A stretch of DNA of 64,000 nucleotides from Caballeronia sp. INDeC2 (GTDB taxonomy: Bacteria; Pseudomonadota; Gammaproteobacteria; Burkholderiales; Burkholderiaceae). Location: assembly GCF_023631325.1 (NCBI RefSeq), contig NZ_JALQDG010000011.1, positions 248,001-312,000 of the forward strand, in the 5' to 3' direction. Below the pieces are notes generated by a model. That model saw only the letters and a program-made list of their open reading frames with translations. It was not told the origin of the DNA and did not search any database. Shown here one piece after another: positions 48,069 to 58,292 of this stretch (within the stretch, counting starts at the first letter, position 1; every line of letters starts with the position of its first letter). The position numbers and the translations under genes were made by a program.

Positions 48069-49517
48069 ATGCAACCGCAAGTCACGCGCGCCGCGCGCGC
48101 GCATCAAGGAACGCCGAGCCTCTCGCGACACGCCGTCGACACGGCGCGGCTCGCCGCGCCGCTCGCCATCGCGCAACTCTCGCAGATGGCGATGGGCGTC
48201 ACCGACACCATCCTGCTCGGCTCGCTCGGCCCCGACGCGCTCGCCGCGGGCGGTCTCGGCGCGAACCTCTTCTTCGTCGTGGTGACGCTGCTGCAGGGCG
48301 TGCTGACGTCGGTTTCCGTGTCGGTCGCGCACGCGCGCGGCGCAAACGCCGACGACCGCGTGCCGGGCATCTACTGGACCGGGCTCGTGCTTTCGGTGCT
48401 GCTCGCCGTGCCCGCGTTCGTGCTGCTGAGCTACGCCCAGCCGATCCTGCTCGCGTTCCACGAACCGGCGACCCTCGCGAAGAACGTCGGCGAATATTGC
48501 GCGGTGTTGCGCTGGGGGACGCCGGGCAGTCTCATCGGCGTCGGGATGATGCGCGCGTTTCTGCCCGCGATCGGCGCGGCGCGCAGGCTCCTGTGGATCT
48601 CGATCGGCGGCGTGTTCGTCAACGGCTTTCTCAACTACGGGCTGATCCACGGCGCGTACGGCCTGCCGCGCGAAGGCTTTCTCGGTTCAGCCGCGGCGAC
48701 CACTATCACCGTCTGGGGCATCGCGATCGCGCTCGTCGCGGTGCTGCATCTGCGTCCGCGCTACCGGCATTTCGTCGTGCGCGCGCGTCCGCGCCTGCCG
48801 CTGATGGGCGAACTCTTCGGCCTCGGCTGGCCCGTCGCGATCACCTACGGCGTCGAATCGACGCTCTTCCTCGCCACCGGCATGATGGTCGGCCTGCTCG
48901 GCGAAGCGTCGCTCGCCGCGCACCAGATCGCGCTCAACGTCGCGTCGGTCGCGTTCATGGTGCCACTCGCGATCGGCCAGGCGGCGAACGTGCGCGTCGG
49001 ATACTGGGTCGGCGCGGGCGTGCCGGTCGCGGCGCGGCACGCGAGTTTCGTCGCGCTCGCGCTCGGCGTCGGCTTCATGATGTGCTCGGGACTCGTGCTG
49101 ATCGCCGTGCCGCGCGCGATCGTGGGCCTGTATCTGCATCTCGACGATCCCGCCAACGCGAATACCGTGGCGCTCGCGGCGTCGCTGCTCGGCGTCGCGG
49201 CCGTGTTCCAGATCGTCGACGGCATGCAGACGGTCGGCTCCGGCTGCCTGCGCGGCCTGAAGGACACGCGCATCCCGATGCTCGCCGCCGCGTTCGGCTA
49301 CTGGGGCGTCGGCTTTCCGACCGGCTATGTGCTCGCATTCCACTTCGAACTGGGCGCGAAAGGCCTGTGGTGGGGACTCGCCGCCGGTCTCGCGAGCGTC
49401 GCCGTGTTGATGACGCTGCGGTTTCATCGCATCAGCCGGCGCTTCATCGAGACGGGCATAGCGCCCCGTCCGCACGACGCCGATGCCGCGAGCGCCGCGC
49501 CGCACGGACACGTCTGA
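48069..49517 (+). CDS. MATE-family multidrug efflux transporter (NorM-like)
   Basis: A 482-residue membrane protein with 12 predicted segments in two halves. It has the start of the MATE domain ARLAAPLAIAQLSQMAMGVTDTILLGSLGPDALAAGGLG, the mid-point repeat GWPVAITYGVESTLFLATGMMVGLLGEASLAAHQIALNV, and QTVGSGCLRGLKDTRIPM. Members exchange Na+ or H+ for cationic drugs. The candidate small RNA starts 80 bp after its stop. Confidence 0.92.
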   Translation: MQPQVTRAARAHQGTPSLSRHAVDTARLAAPLAIAQLSQMAMGVTDTILLGSLGPDALAAGGLGANLFFVVVTLLQGVLTSVSVSVAHARGANADDRVPGIYWTGLVLSVLLAVPAFVLLSYAQPILLAFHEPATLAKNVGEYCAVLRWGTPGSLIGVGMMRAFLPAIGAARRLLWISIGGVFVNGFLNYGLIHGAYGLPREGFLGSAAATTITVWGIAIALVAVLHLRPRYRHFVVRARPRLPLMGELFGLGWPVAITYGVESTLFLATGMMVGLLGEASLAAHQIALNVASVAFMVPLAIGQAANVRVGYWVGAGVPVAARHASFVALALGVGFMMCSGLVLIAVPRAIVGLYLHLDDPANANTVALAASLLGVAAVFQIVDGMQTVGSGCLRGLKDTRIPMLAAAFGYWGVGFPTGYVLAFHFELGAKGLWWGLAAGLASVAVLMTLRFHRISRRFIETGIAPRPHDADAASAAPHGHV

Positions 49518-49562
49518 TAAGCACCCGACGCGCGCGCCGATTTGCATAGCACGAATGCTTGG

Positions 49563-49591
49563 TTGGGCCGCGCGGCCCGCATTGCTACGAT
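49563..49591 (+). promoter_or_regulatory. Predicted promoter of the candidate small RNA
   Basis: TTGGGC (49563-49568), 17 bp, TACGAT (49586-49591), start predicted at 49598, the first base of the RNA's 5' hairpin. Confidence 0.55.
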
Positions 49592-49597
49592 GAACCC

Positions 49598-49662
49598 GTC
49601 TCCTCCTTGAGACATCTGTGACAGGGGTTGTAAGCCCGCTTCAGCCAAGCGGGCTTTTTTTT
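49598..49662 (+). ncRNA. Candidate small RNA with an anti-Shine-Dalgarno loop
   Basis: From the predicted start: a hairpin GTCTC (49598-49602), loop CTCCTT, GAGAC (49609-49613); an 18-nt linker with GGGG; then the intrinsic terminator AAGCCCGCTT, loop CAGCC, AAGCGGGCTT (49632-49656) with eight T in all. About 65 nt. The loop is complementary to the SD core AAGGAG. Loops of this kind occur in known trans-acting small RNAs of proteobacteria. It lies between a MATE gene and a PLD-family gene, so a transcription attenuator for the latter, or a MATE 3' end, is the alternative. Confidence 0.6.
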
Positions 49663-49834
49663 GTTTTCAGCGTCCTCTTCCGCTCACTTGCGGGCATTCC
49701 GTCCGACCTTTTTCCGATTTCCCATAAAATAATTTCGAGACGCGCGGCGCGAGAACGCGCCTTGCTACATCGTGCCGTCCGTCGAATGAGTCAGGACGCG
49801 ACGAGTCGCGACAAACTAAAAACGAGGAACCGAA

Positions 49835-51514
49835 GTGTCGGATAGCCGGGGGATGGGGGAAGTGACAGAGCGTGGCGCGAAACACGCCAGCATAGAACGA
49901 AGATTCGGCGTCATCTTGCGCAATGCCGTTATCGTCATCTTGACGACAGCGCTCGCCGCCTGTGCGACACGCCCGCCCGCGACGGCGTTCGATCGGCCGG
50001 TGAGCCACGCGCTGGCGTCGGGCGAAGCGACGCCGCTCGCTGACGCGCTCGCGCCGCTGGAACGGCAGCATCCGGATCAGTCCGCGGTGCGCCTGCTGCC
50101 GACGGGCACCGACGCGCTGCAGGCCCGCATCGCCCTCGCGCGCGCGGCGACGAAGACGCTCGACATGCAGTACTACATCGCCGAAGAGGACAACACCGGC
50201 AAGCTGCTGCTGAGCGCGGCGCTCTATGCGGCGGATCGCGGCGTGCGCGTGCGCATGCTCGTCGACGATCTGAACTTCAAGGACATCGACCAGATCATGG
50301 CGGCGCTCAACTCACACGACAAGATCGAGATCCGCGTGTTCAACCCGTACGGCAGCGCACAGCGCAGCTTCTCCGAGCGCACGCAGAATCTATTCACGAA
50401 TATCGGTCACTTCACGCGCCGCATGCATAACAAGGCGATGATCGCGGACAACCAGATCGCGATCGTCGGCGGACGTAACCTCGGCGACGAATACTTCAAC
50501 GCGAGCCCGACGCTGCAATTCCGCGATCTCGACGTCTTCGCCGCCGGCCCGGTGACACAGAAAATCTCCGCGAGCTTCGACGATTACTGGAACAGCTCGC
50601 TCGCCTATCCGCTGCGCGCGCTGAACAAGCAGAAATTCGATCCCGCGGAACTCGACAAGACCCGCGACGACCTGCGCGCGCACTGGCGTCAGCAGGCCGA
50701 TCCGCTGAACGCGAAGCCGCTCAACGCGACGCCGCTCGCGCAGCAGATCGCGCGCGAGGAAATGGGCCTCGTGTGGGCGCCGACGGAATTTCAGGTCGAT
50801 TCGCCGTCGAAGATCGAGCATCCGAGCGACGACTACAAGAGCCCGCCGATGCAGCGGCTCATCGACCTGCTGAAGGATGCGCAGAACGAATTTCTCATTC
50901 TCTCTCCCTACTTCGTGCCGCACGTCACGGGCGTGAACGCGCTCGGCGACCTGACCAAACGCCATGTGCGCGTCGCGGTGCTGACCAACTCGCTCGCCGC
51001 GACCGATGCTGTCGCCGTGCAGGCGGGCTACGCGCCGTATCGCATTCCGATGTTGCAGAACGGCGTCGAACTGTACGAATTCAAGCCGATCCAGGCCGAA
51101 GGCGAAAGCAGCCCGCGCGCGGGTCTGTTCGGCTCGCAGTCGCGCGCGAGCCTGCACGCGAAGGCCTATGTGATCGATCGGAGTATCCTCGTGATCGGCT
51201 CGATGAATCTCGATCCGCGCTCGGCGAAACTGAATACCGAACTCGCGCTGGTGATTCACAGCAAGCCGATCGCCGAGGAAGCCGCCAGACTGTTCGCGAA
51301 CGGCATCTCGCCGAAGATGAGCTGGCGCGTGCAACTGGCAAGCACGGCGGTCACCGAGGAGCTGTGCCGCACGGGCGCGCCGCAGTCGGGCCTCGTCTGG
51401 ACCACCGAGGCGAACGGCAGCCTCGTCACCTACAATTTCGATCCCGAGGCAGGTTTTTATCGCAATGCGATGACGGGCATCTTCATGCTGCTGCCTGTCG
51501 ACAAGCAGCTTTGA
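49835..51514 (+). CDS. PLD-family cardiolipin synthase-like protein
   Basis: A 559-residue phospholipase-D-superfamily protein, probably a cardiolipin synthase of the ClsC type. It has two HKD motifs, [18 protein letters not shown] near residue 195 and [18 protein letters not shown] near residue 445, and the first-half motif [19 protein letters not shown] hydrophobic N-terminus ends in a lipobox-like LAACAT near residue 40, so it is probably a lipoprotein. The start is GTG 49835 with GAGG upstream; an ATG at 49853 is also possible. It is 26 bp from fumC. Confidence 0.85.
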   Translation: MSDSRGMGEVTERGAKHASIERRFGVILRNAVIVILTTALAACATRPPATAFDRPVSHALASGEATPLADALAPLERQHPDQSAVRLLPTGTDALQARIALARAATKTLDMQYYIAEEDNTGKLLLSAALYAADRGVRVRMLVDDLNFKDIDQIMAALNSHDKIEIRVFNPYGSAQRSFSERTQNLFTNIGHFTRRMHNKAMIADNQIAIVGGRNLGDEYFNASPTLQFRDLDVFAAGPVTQKISASFDDYWNSSLAYPLRALNKQKFDPAELDKTRDDLRAHWRQQADPLNAKPLNATPLAQQIAREEMGLVWAPTEFQVDSPSKIEHPSDDYKSPPMQRLIDLLKDAQNEFLILSPYFVPHVTGVNALGDLTKRHVRVAVLTNSLAATDAVAVQAGYAPYRIPMLQNGVELYEFKPIQAEGESSPRAGLFGSQSRASLHAKAYVIDRSILVIGSMNLDPRSAKLNTELALVIHSKPIAEEAARLFANGISPKMSWRVQLASTAVTEELCRTGAPQSGLVWTTEANGSLVTYNFDPEAGFYRNAMTGIFMLLPVDKQL

Positions 51515-51540
51515 TCCAACTTCGTAAGGGAACTCCGGCC

Positions 51541-52965
51541 ATGACAGAAAGTGCGAAGGGCGACGTACGGATGGAGAAGGACACGTTCGGCGAAATCGCC
51601 GTGCCGAACGACAAACTCTGGGGCGCGCAGACGCAGCGCTCGCTGCAGAACTTCAAGATTTCGACGGAAAAACAGTCGCCCGAGCTGATCACGGCGCTCG
51701 CGATCATCAAGCACGCGGCCGCCGAGGTGAACGAAGGGCTGAAGGTGCTCGATACGAAGAAGGCGAAGGCGATCGTTCAGGCAGCCGAGGAAATCATCGA
51801 CGGCAAGCATCCCGATGAATTTCCGCTCGCCGTGTGGCAGACCGGCTCGGGCACGCAGACCAACATGAACCTCAACGAGGTGATCGCCAATCGGGCGAGC
51901 GAGATCTTGGGCGGCGCGCGCGGCGAAGAACGGCTCGTGCATCCGAACGACGACGTGAATCGCGGCCAGTCGTCCAACGACGTGTTTCCGACCGCGATGC
52001 ACGTCGCCGCCGCGATGGCAATCACGAAGCATCTGATTCCGTCGTTGAAAACATTGCGCGATACGCTCGACAAGAAGGCGAAGGCCTTCGACAAGATCGT
52101 GAAGATCGGCCGCACGCATCTGCAGGACGCGACGCCGCTCACGCTCGGACAGGAGTTTTCAGGTTACGTCGCGCAGCTCGATCAGGGCATCCGGCACGTC
52201 GAGGCGACGCTGCCGCATCTGTATCAGCTTGCGCAAGGCGGCACGGCGGTCGGCACGGGATTGAACGCGCATCCGGAGTTCGCGGTGAAGGTCGCGGCGG
52301 CGATCGGCAAGCTGACCGGCCTGCCCTTCGAGACCGCGCCGAACAAGTTCGAGGTGATGGCCGCCGCCGATGCGCTCGTCGCCGCGCACGGCGCGCTGAA
52401 GACGGTCGCCGCGGGCCTGATGAAGATCGCCAACGACATCCGCTGGCTCGCGAGCGGGCCGCGCTGCGGGCTCGGCGAACTGTCGATTCCCGAGAACGAG
52501 CCGGGCAGCTCGATCATGCCGGGCAAGGTGAACCCGACGCAGTCCGAAGCCGTGACCATGTTGTGCTGCCAGGTGTTCGGCAACGACGTTGCGGTGAATT
52601 TCGGCGGCGCGAGCGGCAACTTCGAGCTGAACGTGTTCCGGCCGATGATCGCGCATAACGTGCTGCAATCCGTGCGTCTGCTCGCGGACGGCGCGCAGAG
52701 CTTCAACGACAACTGCGCGGTCGGCATCGAGCCGAACGAGAAGCGCATCGACAGTTTGCTCAACGAATCGCTGATGCTCGTGACGGCGCTCAATCCGCAT
52801 ATCGGCTACGACAAGGCCGCGCAGATCGCGAAGAAGGCGCACAAGGAAGGCACGACGCTCAAGGCCGCCGCGCTCGCGCTCGGGCATGTGACGGAGCAGC
52901 AGTTCGAGGAGTGGGTCAAGCCGGGGGAGATGGTGGGAGCAAGTAACCCGCACGCCGCGGCCTGA
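51541..52965 (+). CDS. fumC: Class II fumarate hydratase
   Basis: Iron-independent fumarase of the TCA cycle. The 474-residue product starts [34 protein letters not shown] and shows [50 protein letters not shown] and the superfamily signature [13 protein letters not shown] near residue 325. The length is right for FumC. The frame runs back 256 codons into the PLD gene, but only as a shadow. It follows the PLD gene closely, though the two functions are unrelated. Confidence 0.96.
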   Translation: MTESAKGDVRMEKDTFGEIAVPNDKLWGAQTQRSLQNFKISTEKQSPELITALAIIKHAAAEVNEGLKVLDTKKAKAIVQAAEEIIDGKHPDEFPLAVWQTGSGTQTNMNLNEVIANRASEILGGARGEERLVHPNDDVNRGQSSNDVFPTAMHVAAAMAITKHLIPSLKTLRDTLDKKAKAFDKIVKIGRTHLQDATPLTLGQEFSGYVAQLDQGIRHVEATLPHLYQLAQGGTAVGTGLNAHPEFAVKVAAAIGKLTGLPFETAPNKFEVMAAADALVAAHGALKTVAAGLMKIANDIRWLASGPRCGLGELSIPENEPGSSIMPGKVNPTQSEAVTMLCCQVFGNDVAVNFGGASGNFELNVFRPMIAHNVLQSVRLLADGAQSFNDNCAVGIEPNEKRIDSLLNESLMLVTALNPHIGYDKAAQIAKKAHKEGTTLKAAALALGHVTEQQFEEWVKPGEMVGASNPHAAA

Positions 52966-52990
52966 CGTCAGATCCGGCGGTTCGGAGGTC

Positions 52991-53307
52991 TCACGAAGGG
53001 ACCTCCCACGGATTGATCACGCTGACGCCGCAGGGCGCGAAGTCGGCCGCGTTCCGTGTGACGTTGCCATGCCATGAGCGAGCGCCGTGGCGGCGACGTA
53101 CGCATCCCGCTCAGGGCGCGGATCCGGGACATACAACCTGGCGCAACGCTGCGCCACGCTCGCATCGAGCGGCAAAGTCCGCTCCGCGAATTCAGGCACG
53201 ACACGAGTGCGCATCCACATGCGAAGTCGCTCTCCTTGCTCGGCGTCGCGCCGCGCCATGCCGACAATGCCTAGCTCGAACTCGAACGGTGTCACGGCTG
53301 AGATAAT
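52991..53307 (-). pseudogene. vapC: Decayed VapC-type PIN-domain toxin
   Basis: On the minus strand the C-terminal two thirds of a VapC toxin can be read: SAVTPFEFELGI, LDASVAQRCARL, DAYVAATALAHGMA. Then the frame breaks near 53065. With one base restored it continues NVTRNAADFAPCGVSVINPWEVPS and stops at 52993. The first 35-40 residues with the first catalytic Asp are missing, replaced by the adjoining thioesterase gene. So it is both truncated and frameshifted. No VapB antitoxin is next to it. A 7-bp hairpin (52984-53006) overlaps its end. Confidence 0.8.
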
Positions 53308-53829
53308 TCAGACCTTCCCCGCCGCAACCTCTTCCGGCTTCAATTCGACGATCGCGTCGAGCGCATCCTTCACGTCCATCGCGTATTTCGCGAGGCGCTT
53401 TTCCTCTTCCGTCTCGGGCACGAAGGAAGGCACGGGCGTCGGCTGGCCTTTTTCATCGACGGCGACGAAGACCATCAGGCAGTCGGTCGTCTGCTGAAGC
53501 TCGCCGACTTTCGGATCGCCCGCATGCACGGAAATGTGAATGTGCATGCTGGTGCGCCCGGTCGTGACCACGCGCGCGCGCAGTTCCACCAGATTGCCGA
53601 CGAGAATCGGCCGCCGAAAACGGATGTTGCCGACGCTCACCGTCACCGCGTAACGCCCGGACCACATCGCGGCGCAGGCATAGGCCGTTTCGTCGATCCA
53701 TTTCATCAGCGCGCCGCCGTGCACCTTGCCGCCGAAATTCACCGACGTGGGCTCGGCGAGAAAGCGAAAGGTGGTTTCGGCGCGGCTCTTGGGGACCGCG
53801 GGAATGGGAGACGAACTCGGCGTATTCAT
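53308..53829 (-). CDS. Acyl-CoA thioesterase, hotdog fold
   Basis: A 173-residue hotdog-fold hydrolase. It has SVNFGGKVHGGALMKWIDETAYACAAMWSG with the catalytic Asp/Glu region near residue 45, and SVGNIRFRRPILVGNLVELRARV. It matches YciA-type acyl-CoA thioesterases, which release CoA from a range of acyl chains. It abuts the vapC remnant, suggesting a past rearrangement at its 3' side. No obvious operon partner. Confidence 0.9.
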   Translation of the reverse strand: MNTPSSSPIPAVPKSRAETTFRFLAEPTSVNFGGKVHGGALMKWIDETAYACAAMWSGRYAVTVSVGNIRFRRPILVGNLVELRARVVTTGRTSMHIHISVHAGDPKVGELQQTTDCLMVFVAVDEKGQPTPVPSFVPETEEEKRLAKYAMDVKDALDAIVELKPEEVAAGKV

Positions 53830-53880
53830 GGGGATGCCTGTCTGGTGCGCGAATGAACGCCGATTATAGGGTCGGCAAAC

Positions 53881-54024
53881 TCAGTCGTGGACGGTGATGC
53901 CCTGATCGATGGTGCCGTACATCGTGATGCTTCCGCCGCCGCCCGCCGATGAGGACGGGCCGCCCGCGCAGCCCGCACAGAGCACGAGAACGCCGATCGC
54001 GATCGCGAGAATGAATCTGGACAT
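53881..54024 (-). CDS. Small lipoprotein of unknown function
   Basis: A 47-residue predicted lipoprotein: hydrophobic FILAIAIGVLVLCAGC with the lipobox cysteine, then a short Gly/Ser-rich mature part ending MYGTIDQGITVHD. GGGAG precedes the ATG at 54024. The frame continues upstream to 54105 but without similarity. Small lipoproteins of this kind are often seen in Burkholderia. Function unknown. Confidence 0.75.
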   Translation of the reverse strand: MSRFILAIAIGVLVLCAGCAGGPSSSAGGGGSITMYGTIDQGITVHD

Positions 54025-54164
54025 GGAAATGCTCCCGCCTGAGATGCCAGCGGTCATTCTAGCGCCGCGCTTCGTGCATCGACGTTTCAGCGCGCGGTGA
54101 AACATCGGATGCGGGGCCGCGCTAGAGTGATACGTCGATTACCACGCCCGATGAGGACATCGCC

Positions 54165-54914
54165 ATGAATTCCGCCTTCGACAGCGCCGATTCCCGCGTG
54201 CGCCATTTCCCGGGACTGTCGCGCATCGGCGCGCTGATCGCCGATCCCGGGCGCGCCGCGATGCTCTGGTCGCTGATGGACGGCACCGCGCGCCCCGCCG
54301 GCGAACTGACGATGATCGCGGGGCTGTCGCCGTCGGCGGCGAGCGGGCATCTCGCGCGTCTGACCGAAGGCGGGCTGCTTGCGCTCGAAGTGAGCGGGCG
54401 GCATCGCTATTACCGCATCGCGACGCCGGATATCGCCGCGGCCATCGAAGCGCTCGCCAATCTCGCGCGGGCGAGCGCGCCGCAGCGTACGCCCGAACGC
54501 CCGCCTTCGGCCGTGCCGGTCGAGATGCGTTTCGCGCGCACCTGCTACGACCATCTCGCGGGCGAACTGGCCGTGCAGATCTTCGATGGCATGATCGCGC
54601 GCAACTGGCTCGCCGCCGCCGACGATCACGCACAGGTTCATGGCCCCGCCGCACTCGACGCAACGCCCGAAGGCGCGCAGGCGTTCGCCGAACTCGGCAT
54701 CGACCTGAAGGCGCAACGCGCGCGGCGGCGTCGATTCGCGTGCACGTGCATCGACTGGAGCGAACGCCGGCCGCATTTGGGCGGCGCGCTCGGCGCGGCA
54801 TTTCTCGAAGCGTGCGAGTCGCACGGCTGGATCGAGCACACGTCCAAACGGCGCGTATTGCGCGTGACGCCGGCGGGGCATCGGCATTTCGAAGGGTTCC
54901 TGTCCATGCGATAA
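54165..54914 (+). CDS. ArsR-like winged-helix regulator
   Basis: A 249-residue regulator with an N-terminal winged helix (IGALIADPGRAAMLWSLMDGTARPAGELTMIAGLSPSAASGHLARLTEGGLL, residues 20-80) in the ArsR pattern, followed by a longer C-terminal domain than usual. That domain contains two cysteines (CTCIDW) and His/Asp residues that might bind a metal or redox ligand. It is encoded apart from any obvious target. The FecR-domain gene follows after 134 bp. Confidence 0.85.
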   Translation: MNSAFDSADSRVRHFPGLSRIGALIADPGRAAMLWSLMDGTARPAGELTMIAGLSPSAASGHLARLTEGGLLALEVSGRHRYYRIATPDIAAAIEALANLARASAPQRTPERPPSAVPVEMRFARTCYDHLAGELAVQIFDGMIARNWLAAADDHAQVHGPAALDATPEGAQAFAELGIDLKAQRARRRRFACTCIDWSERRPHLGGALGAAFLEACESHGWIEHTSKRRVLRVTPAGHRHFEGFLSMR

Positions 54915-55048
54915 AGCTTTGTTACGCGCACCTGCGCGCCGTTACAAACGGCATCGTACGGATACAGGCTCGGGCGATACATTGATCCGACAGGCTCGCG
55001 GACCGGTCGCGTCGAACAGGACGCACGCGCGGCCGCCGGAGAAATACG

Positions 55049-57142
55049 ATGAAAATCAAGACCATCGCGGCCGCTACGTTGTGGGCGCTCGTATCGTTGA
55101 CGGGGACTGGCGTGTTTGCGCAGACATCGCCCGCGCAGGCGCCGCAGTCCGGGCAAGGCGATCCGCCCGGACGCATCGCGCGCCTGAACTACATGGCGGG
55201 CACGGTGACGACCGAGCCCGCGGGCGCGTCCGACTGGTCCTATGCGCAGATCAACCGCCCGCTCACGACAGGCGATCAACTCTGGAACGACGAGAACGCG
55301 CGCTCGGAACTGCACATCGGCTCGACGGCGGTGCGGCTGGGTTCATCGACGGCTCTTTCGGTCCTCGCCCTCGACGACGACACCGCACAACTCAAAGTCG
55401 CCCAGGGCACGCTGTCGACGCGGGTGCGCGAACTGCCGCCCGGCACGCGCTATGAAATCGACACGCCGAATGCCGCGCTCGCCATCACGGCGCCCGGCGA
55501 CGTGCGCGTGGACGTCGCGCCCGACGGCCGGTCGACGACGGTGACCGTGCGAAGCGGCGGCGTCACAGCATATGGCGACGGCGGCTCGGTGCAGCTCGCG
55601 GGCGGCCAGCAGATGACGTTCGAGGGCACGAATCTTCAACAGGCATCGGCGAATGCGGCGCCCGCGCCCGACACGTTCGACCAATGGGCGGCGAGCCGCG
55701 ATGCATCCGAGGATCGCTCGGTCTCGGCACGCTATGTATCGCGCGATATCCCCGGCTATCAGGATCTCGACGCCAACGGCACGTGGCGCACCGATCCGTC
55801 GTACGGGCCGGTCTGGGTGCCGAATGCGGTTTCAGCCGACTGGGCGCCGTATCGACAGGGGCACTGGGCGTGGCAGGATCCGTGGGGCTGGACCTGGATC
55901 GACGACGCGCCGTGGGGCTTCGCGCCATACCACTATGGGCGCTGGGAGTACGTCGGATCGCAATGGGCGTGGGTGCCCGGCCCGATGGCCGTGAGCGCGC
56001 CGCCCGCCTATTCGCCCGCGCTTGTCGCGTTCGTCGGCGATGGCGGCAGCAGCGTCGACTGGAACGTTGCGTTGACTGTCGGCGGGATGGCGGCGGCGGG
56101 CGTCGCGTGGTTTCCGCTCGGGCCGGGCGAGGCATGGCGGGCGCATCGCGATGGCTGGAGCCCGCGCTATTACGAGCGCGTGAATCGCAATGTCTACGTC
56201 AACAACACGTACGTCAACTATCGTGCGCCGCGTGGGCTGACGGCCGTGCCGACGAACGCATTCGTGCATGGTCAGCCGGTCGGACGTCAACCGTGTACGG
56301 TCGATCCGTCGCGCTGGCGCAATCCGCGTTTCTTTGCGGGCTCGCCGGGCATCGCGCCGACGCGCGACAGTTTCGCGCCCGGTGCCCGACGTGCGGATTA
56401 TCGGCCGCCGCAGGGTGGATCCGGACGTCCGGTGGTCGCGACGCGCGCGCCCGTTGCGCCGCCGGCTTTTCATGATCGATACGTACAGCAGATGCGCGAT
56501 GCGCATGACCCCGGCGCTCGCAACGAGCAAGTGCATCTCGTGGCGACGCACGGGCCGGCGCGTTCGGTCATTGCCGGGGGTGCGCCGCCTGCGTCCGTAC
56601 AGAACGTACAGAACGTACAGCCGCATGGTAATGGCGTCCCGCATCCGCCGCGGGCATCGCCGTTCGGCGGCGGCGATCCGCGCTTTGCTCAAGGCGATCC
56701 GTCTCCAGCGCACGGGCACGGTTTCCAGAACGGGCCGCGTGCGCCGCAGCAGGCGTTTGCGCGAGGCACGTTGCCCCAACGAGCGCAGCCGCAGATGGCG
56801 CCGCACATCGATCATCACAGCGCACCTAACGTGCCGACGCAGTCGATGCAACCGCAGCCGAACCACGCGCCGCATGTCGATCCCGGCGCGCCCCATCCAC
56901 CGACGCAGCCCGCGTTCGCACAACACGCGCCCCCTGCACCGCAACAACATCAGCCGCCGCCCGAGGCATATCGTCAAACGCACGTCGAGCAGCCGCGTCG
57001 CGAGATGCCCCCGCCTCGTCCGCACCAGGAAGCACAGCGGCCTCCGTTCCGTCCCGAGCCGCCGCATCAGGAACCTCATCAGCAACCTCAACAAGCCCAG
57101 CAGCCGCAACACGGCGGCGGCAACGAGCATCATCGAAGCTAA
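55049..57142 (+). CDS. Large FecR-domain, Trp-rich exported protein
   Basis: A 697-residue secreted protein. Signal peptide (LWALVSLTGTGVFAQ), then a FecR-like domain (residues 45-195: SELHIGSTAVRLGSSTALSVL, GQQMTFEG), then a Trp/Tyr-rich domain with near-repeats (WVPNAVSADWAPYRQGHWAWQDPWGWTWIDDAPWGFAPYHYGRWEYVGSQWAWVPGP; DUF6600-like). The last 200 residues are rich in Pro, His and Gln. There is no partner ECF sigma/FecI gene nearby, so it is not a typical FecR regulator. Envelope or polymer binding is possible. Confidence 0.8.
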   Translation: MKIKTIAAATLWALVSLTGTGVFAQTSPAQAPQSGQGDPPGRIARLNYMAGTVTTEPAGASDWSYAQINRPLTTGDQLWNDENARSELHIGSTAVRLGSSTALSVLALDDDTAQLKVAQGTLSTRVRELPPGTRYEIDTPNAALAITAPGDVRVDVAPDGRSTTVTVRSGGVTAYGDGGSVQLAGGQQMTFEGTNLQQASANAAPAPDTFDQWAASRDASEDRSVSARYVSRDIPGYQDLDANGTWRTDPSYGPVWVPNAVSADWAPYRQGHWAWQDPWGWTWIDDAPWGFAPYHYGRWEYVGSQWAWVPGPMAVSAPPAYSPALVAFVGDGGSSVDWNVALTVGGMAAAGVAWFPLGPGEAWRAHRDGWSPRYYERVNRNVYVNNTYVNYRAPRGLTAVPTNAFVHGQPVGRQPCTVDPSRWRNPRFFAGSPGIAPTRDSFAPGARRADYRPPQGGSGRPVVATRAPVAPPAFHDRYVQQMRDAHDPGARNEQVHLVATHGPARSVIAGGAPPASVQNVQNVQPHGNGVPHPPRASPFGGGDPRFAQGDPSPAHGHGFQNGPRAPQQAFARGTLPQRAQPQMAPHIDHHSAPNVPTQSMQPQPNHAPHVDPGAPHPPTQPAFAQHAPPAPQQHQPPPEAYRQTHVEQPRREMPPPRPHQEAQRPPFRPEPPHQEPHQQPQQAQQPQHGGGNEHHRS

Positions 57143-57165
57143 GGCGTATAAGGACGCGGTAAAAG

Positions 57166-57194
57166 AAAACGCGCGGCCCGAAGCCGCGCGTTTT
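57166..57194. terminator. Bidirectional terminator between the FecR-domain gene and thyA
   Basis: AAAACGCGCGGC (57166-57177), loop CCGAA, GCCGCGCGTTTT (57183-57194). Symmetric T/A runs, so it can end transcription from both converging genes. Confidence 0.85.
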
Positions 57195-57221
57195 CACATG
57201 CAAAAGAACCAGACCGCCCGC

Positions 57222-58193
57222 TCAAACCGCCATCGGCGCCGTCAGCGGATCGTGATGCTTATACCCTTCCAGCGCGAAATCCTTAGGCTCGATCTTCTCC
57301 AGCCATTCCGGCTCGTAGCGCTTCGTGACCGCGTAATCCGGTACACGATCGGAGATGATCAGTTGCGGCGACGGCAACGGCTCGCGCTTCATCTGCTCGT
57401 GCAGCATATCGAGCTGATTCTCGTAGATATGCGCATCGCCGATGAAATACGTGAACCAGCGCGGCTTGAATCCCGTCAGCCGGCCGACAAGATGCAGCAG
57501 CGCCGCGCCTTCGGCCAGATTGAACGGCGTGCCGAGCCCGACGTCATTGCTGCGGATGTAAAGACACAGCGAAATCTCGCGCGTCACCGCGTTCGGGATG
57601 AACTGATACAGCAGATGGCACGCGGGCAGCGCGATCTCGTCGAGCTTCGCCGGATTCCATGCATGGAACAGAATGCGCCGGTCGGTCGGACGCTCGATGA
57701 TCGTGTCGAGACACTGGCGCAACTGATCGATGGCCTTGTACAGCAGCACCTGTTCGCGCCCGTTCTCGACGAAGCTCGTCACGAGCTGGAAGCCGCGATT
57801 GGTGGCGTCGGCGATCTGATCGCCCGCGCAGGCGTCGACGAGCTTGTACGCGGGCCATTTGCGCCACTGCACGCCGTAGACGTCGCCGAGATCGTCCGGG
57901 CCTTGCCGGTACGGATTCTCGAGCCATTGCGGGTTCTCGTTCGCGTTGGCGTCCCAGACTTTGCAGCCGAGCGCGCGAAAGTCCGCCGCGCTCTTCGACG
58001 CCCGCAGAAAGCCCACCAATTCGCCGATCGCGGATTTGAACGCGAGCTTCTTCGTCGTCACGGCCGGAAAGCCTTGCTGCAAGTCGAAACGCAGCATCGC
58101 GCCGGGAATGCCGATCGTGCGGATGCCGGTGCGGTTTTCCTGCCAAGTGCCGGTATCGAGAATCGTCTGGACGAGCTCGAGATACTGTTTCAT
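57222..58193 (-). CDS. thyA: Thymidylate synthase
   Basis: Makes dTMP from dUMP using methylene-tetrahydrofolate. The 323-residue product starts [15 protein letters not shown], with DRTGI-like [13 protein letters not shown], the catalytic Cys in [10 protein letters not shown], the substrate-binding [22 protein letters not shown], and [13 protein letters not shown]. It is about 60 residues longer than E. coli ThyA in the middle, as in several betaproteobacteria. It is near folA, its folate partner, though on the other strand and separated by a regulator. Confidence 0.95.
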   Translation of the reverse strand: MKQYLELVQTILDTGTWQENRTGIRTIGIPGAMLRFDLQQGFPAVTTKKLAFKSAIGELVGFLRASKSAADFRALGCKVWDANANENPQWLENPYRQGPDDLGDVYGVQWRKWPAYKLVDACAGDQIADATNRGFQLVTSFVENGREQVLLYKAIDQLRQCLDTIIERPTDRRILFHAWNPAKLDEIALPACHLLYQFIPNAVTREISLCLYIRSNDVGLGTPFNLAEGAALLHLVGRLTGFKPRWFTYFIGDAHIYENQLDMLHEQMKREPLPSPQLIISDRVPDYAVTKRYEPEWLEKIEPKDFALEGYKHHDPLTAPMAV

Positions 58194-58292
58194 TCGATGT
58201 TCCCTGGGGTATGCCGCGCGCCCTCGCGAACGGAAGGCGTAAAGACGAGATTTTACCAAGCGCCGGGTGCCGCCGCTCAGTGCCGCGGCATG

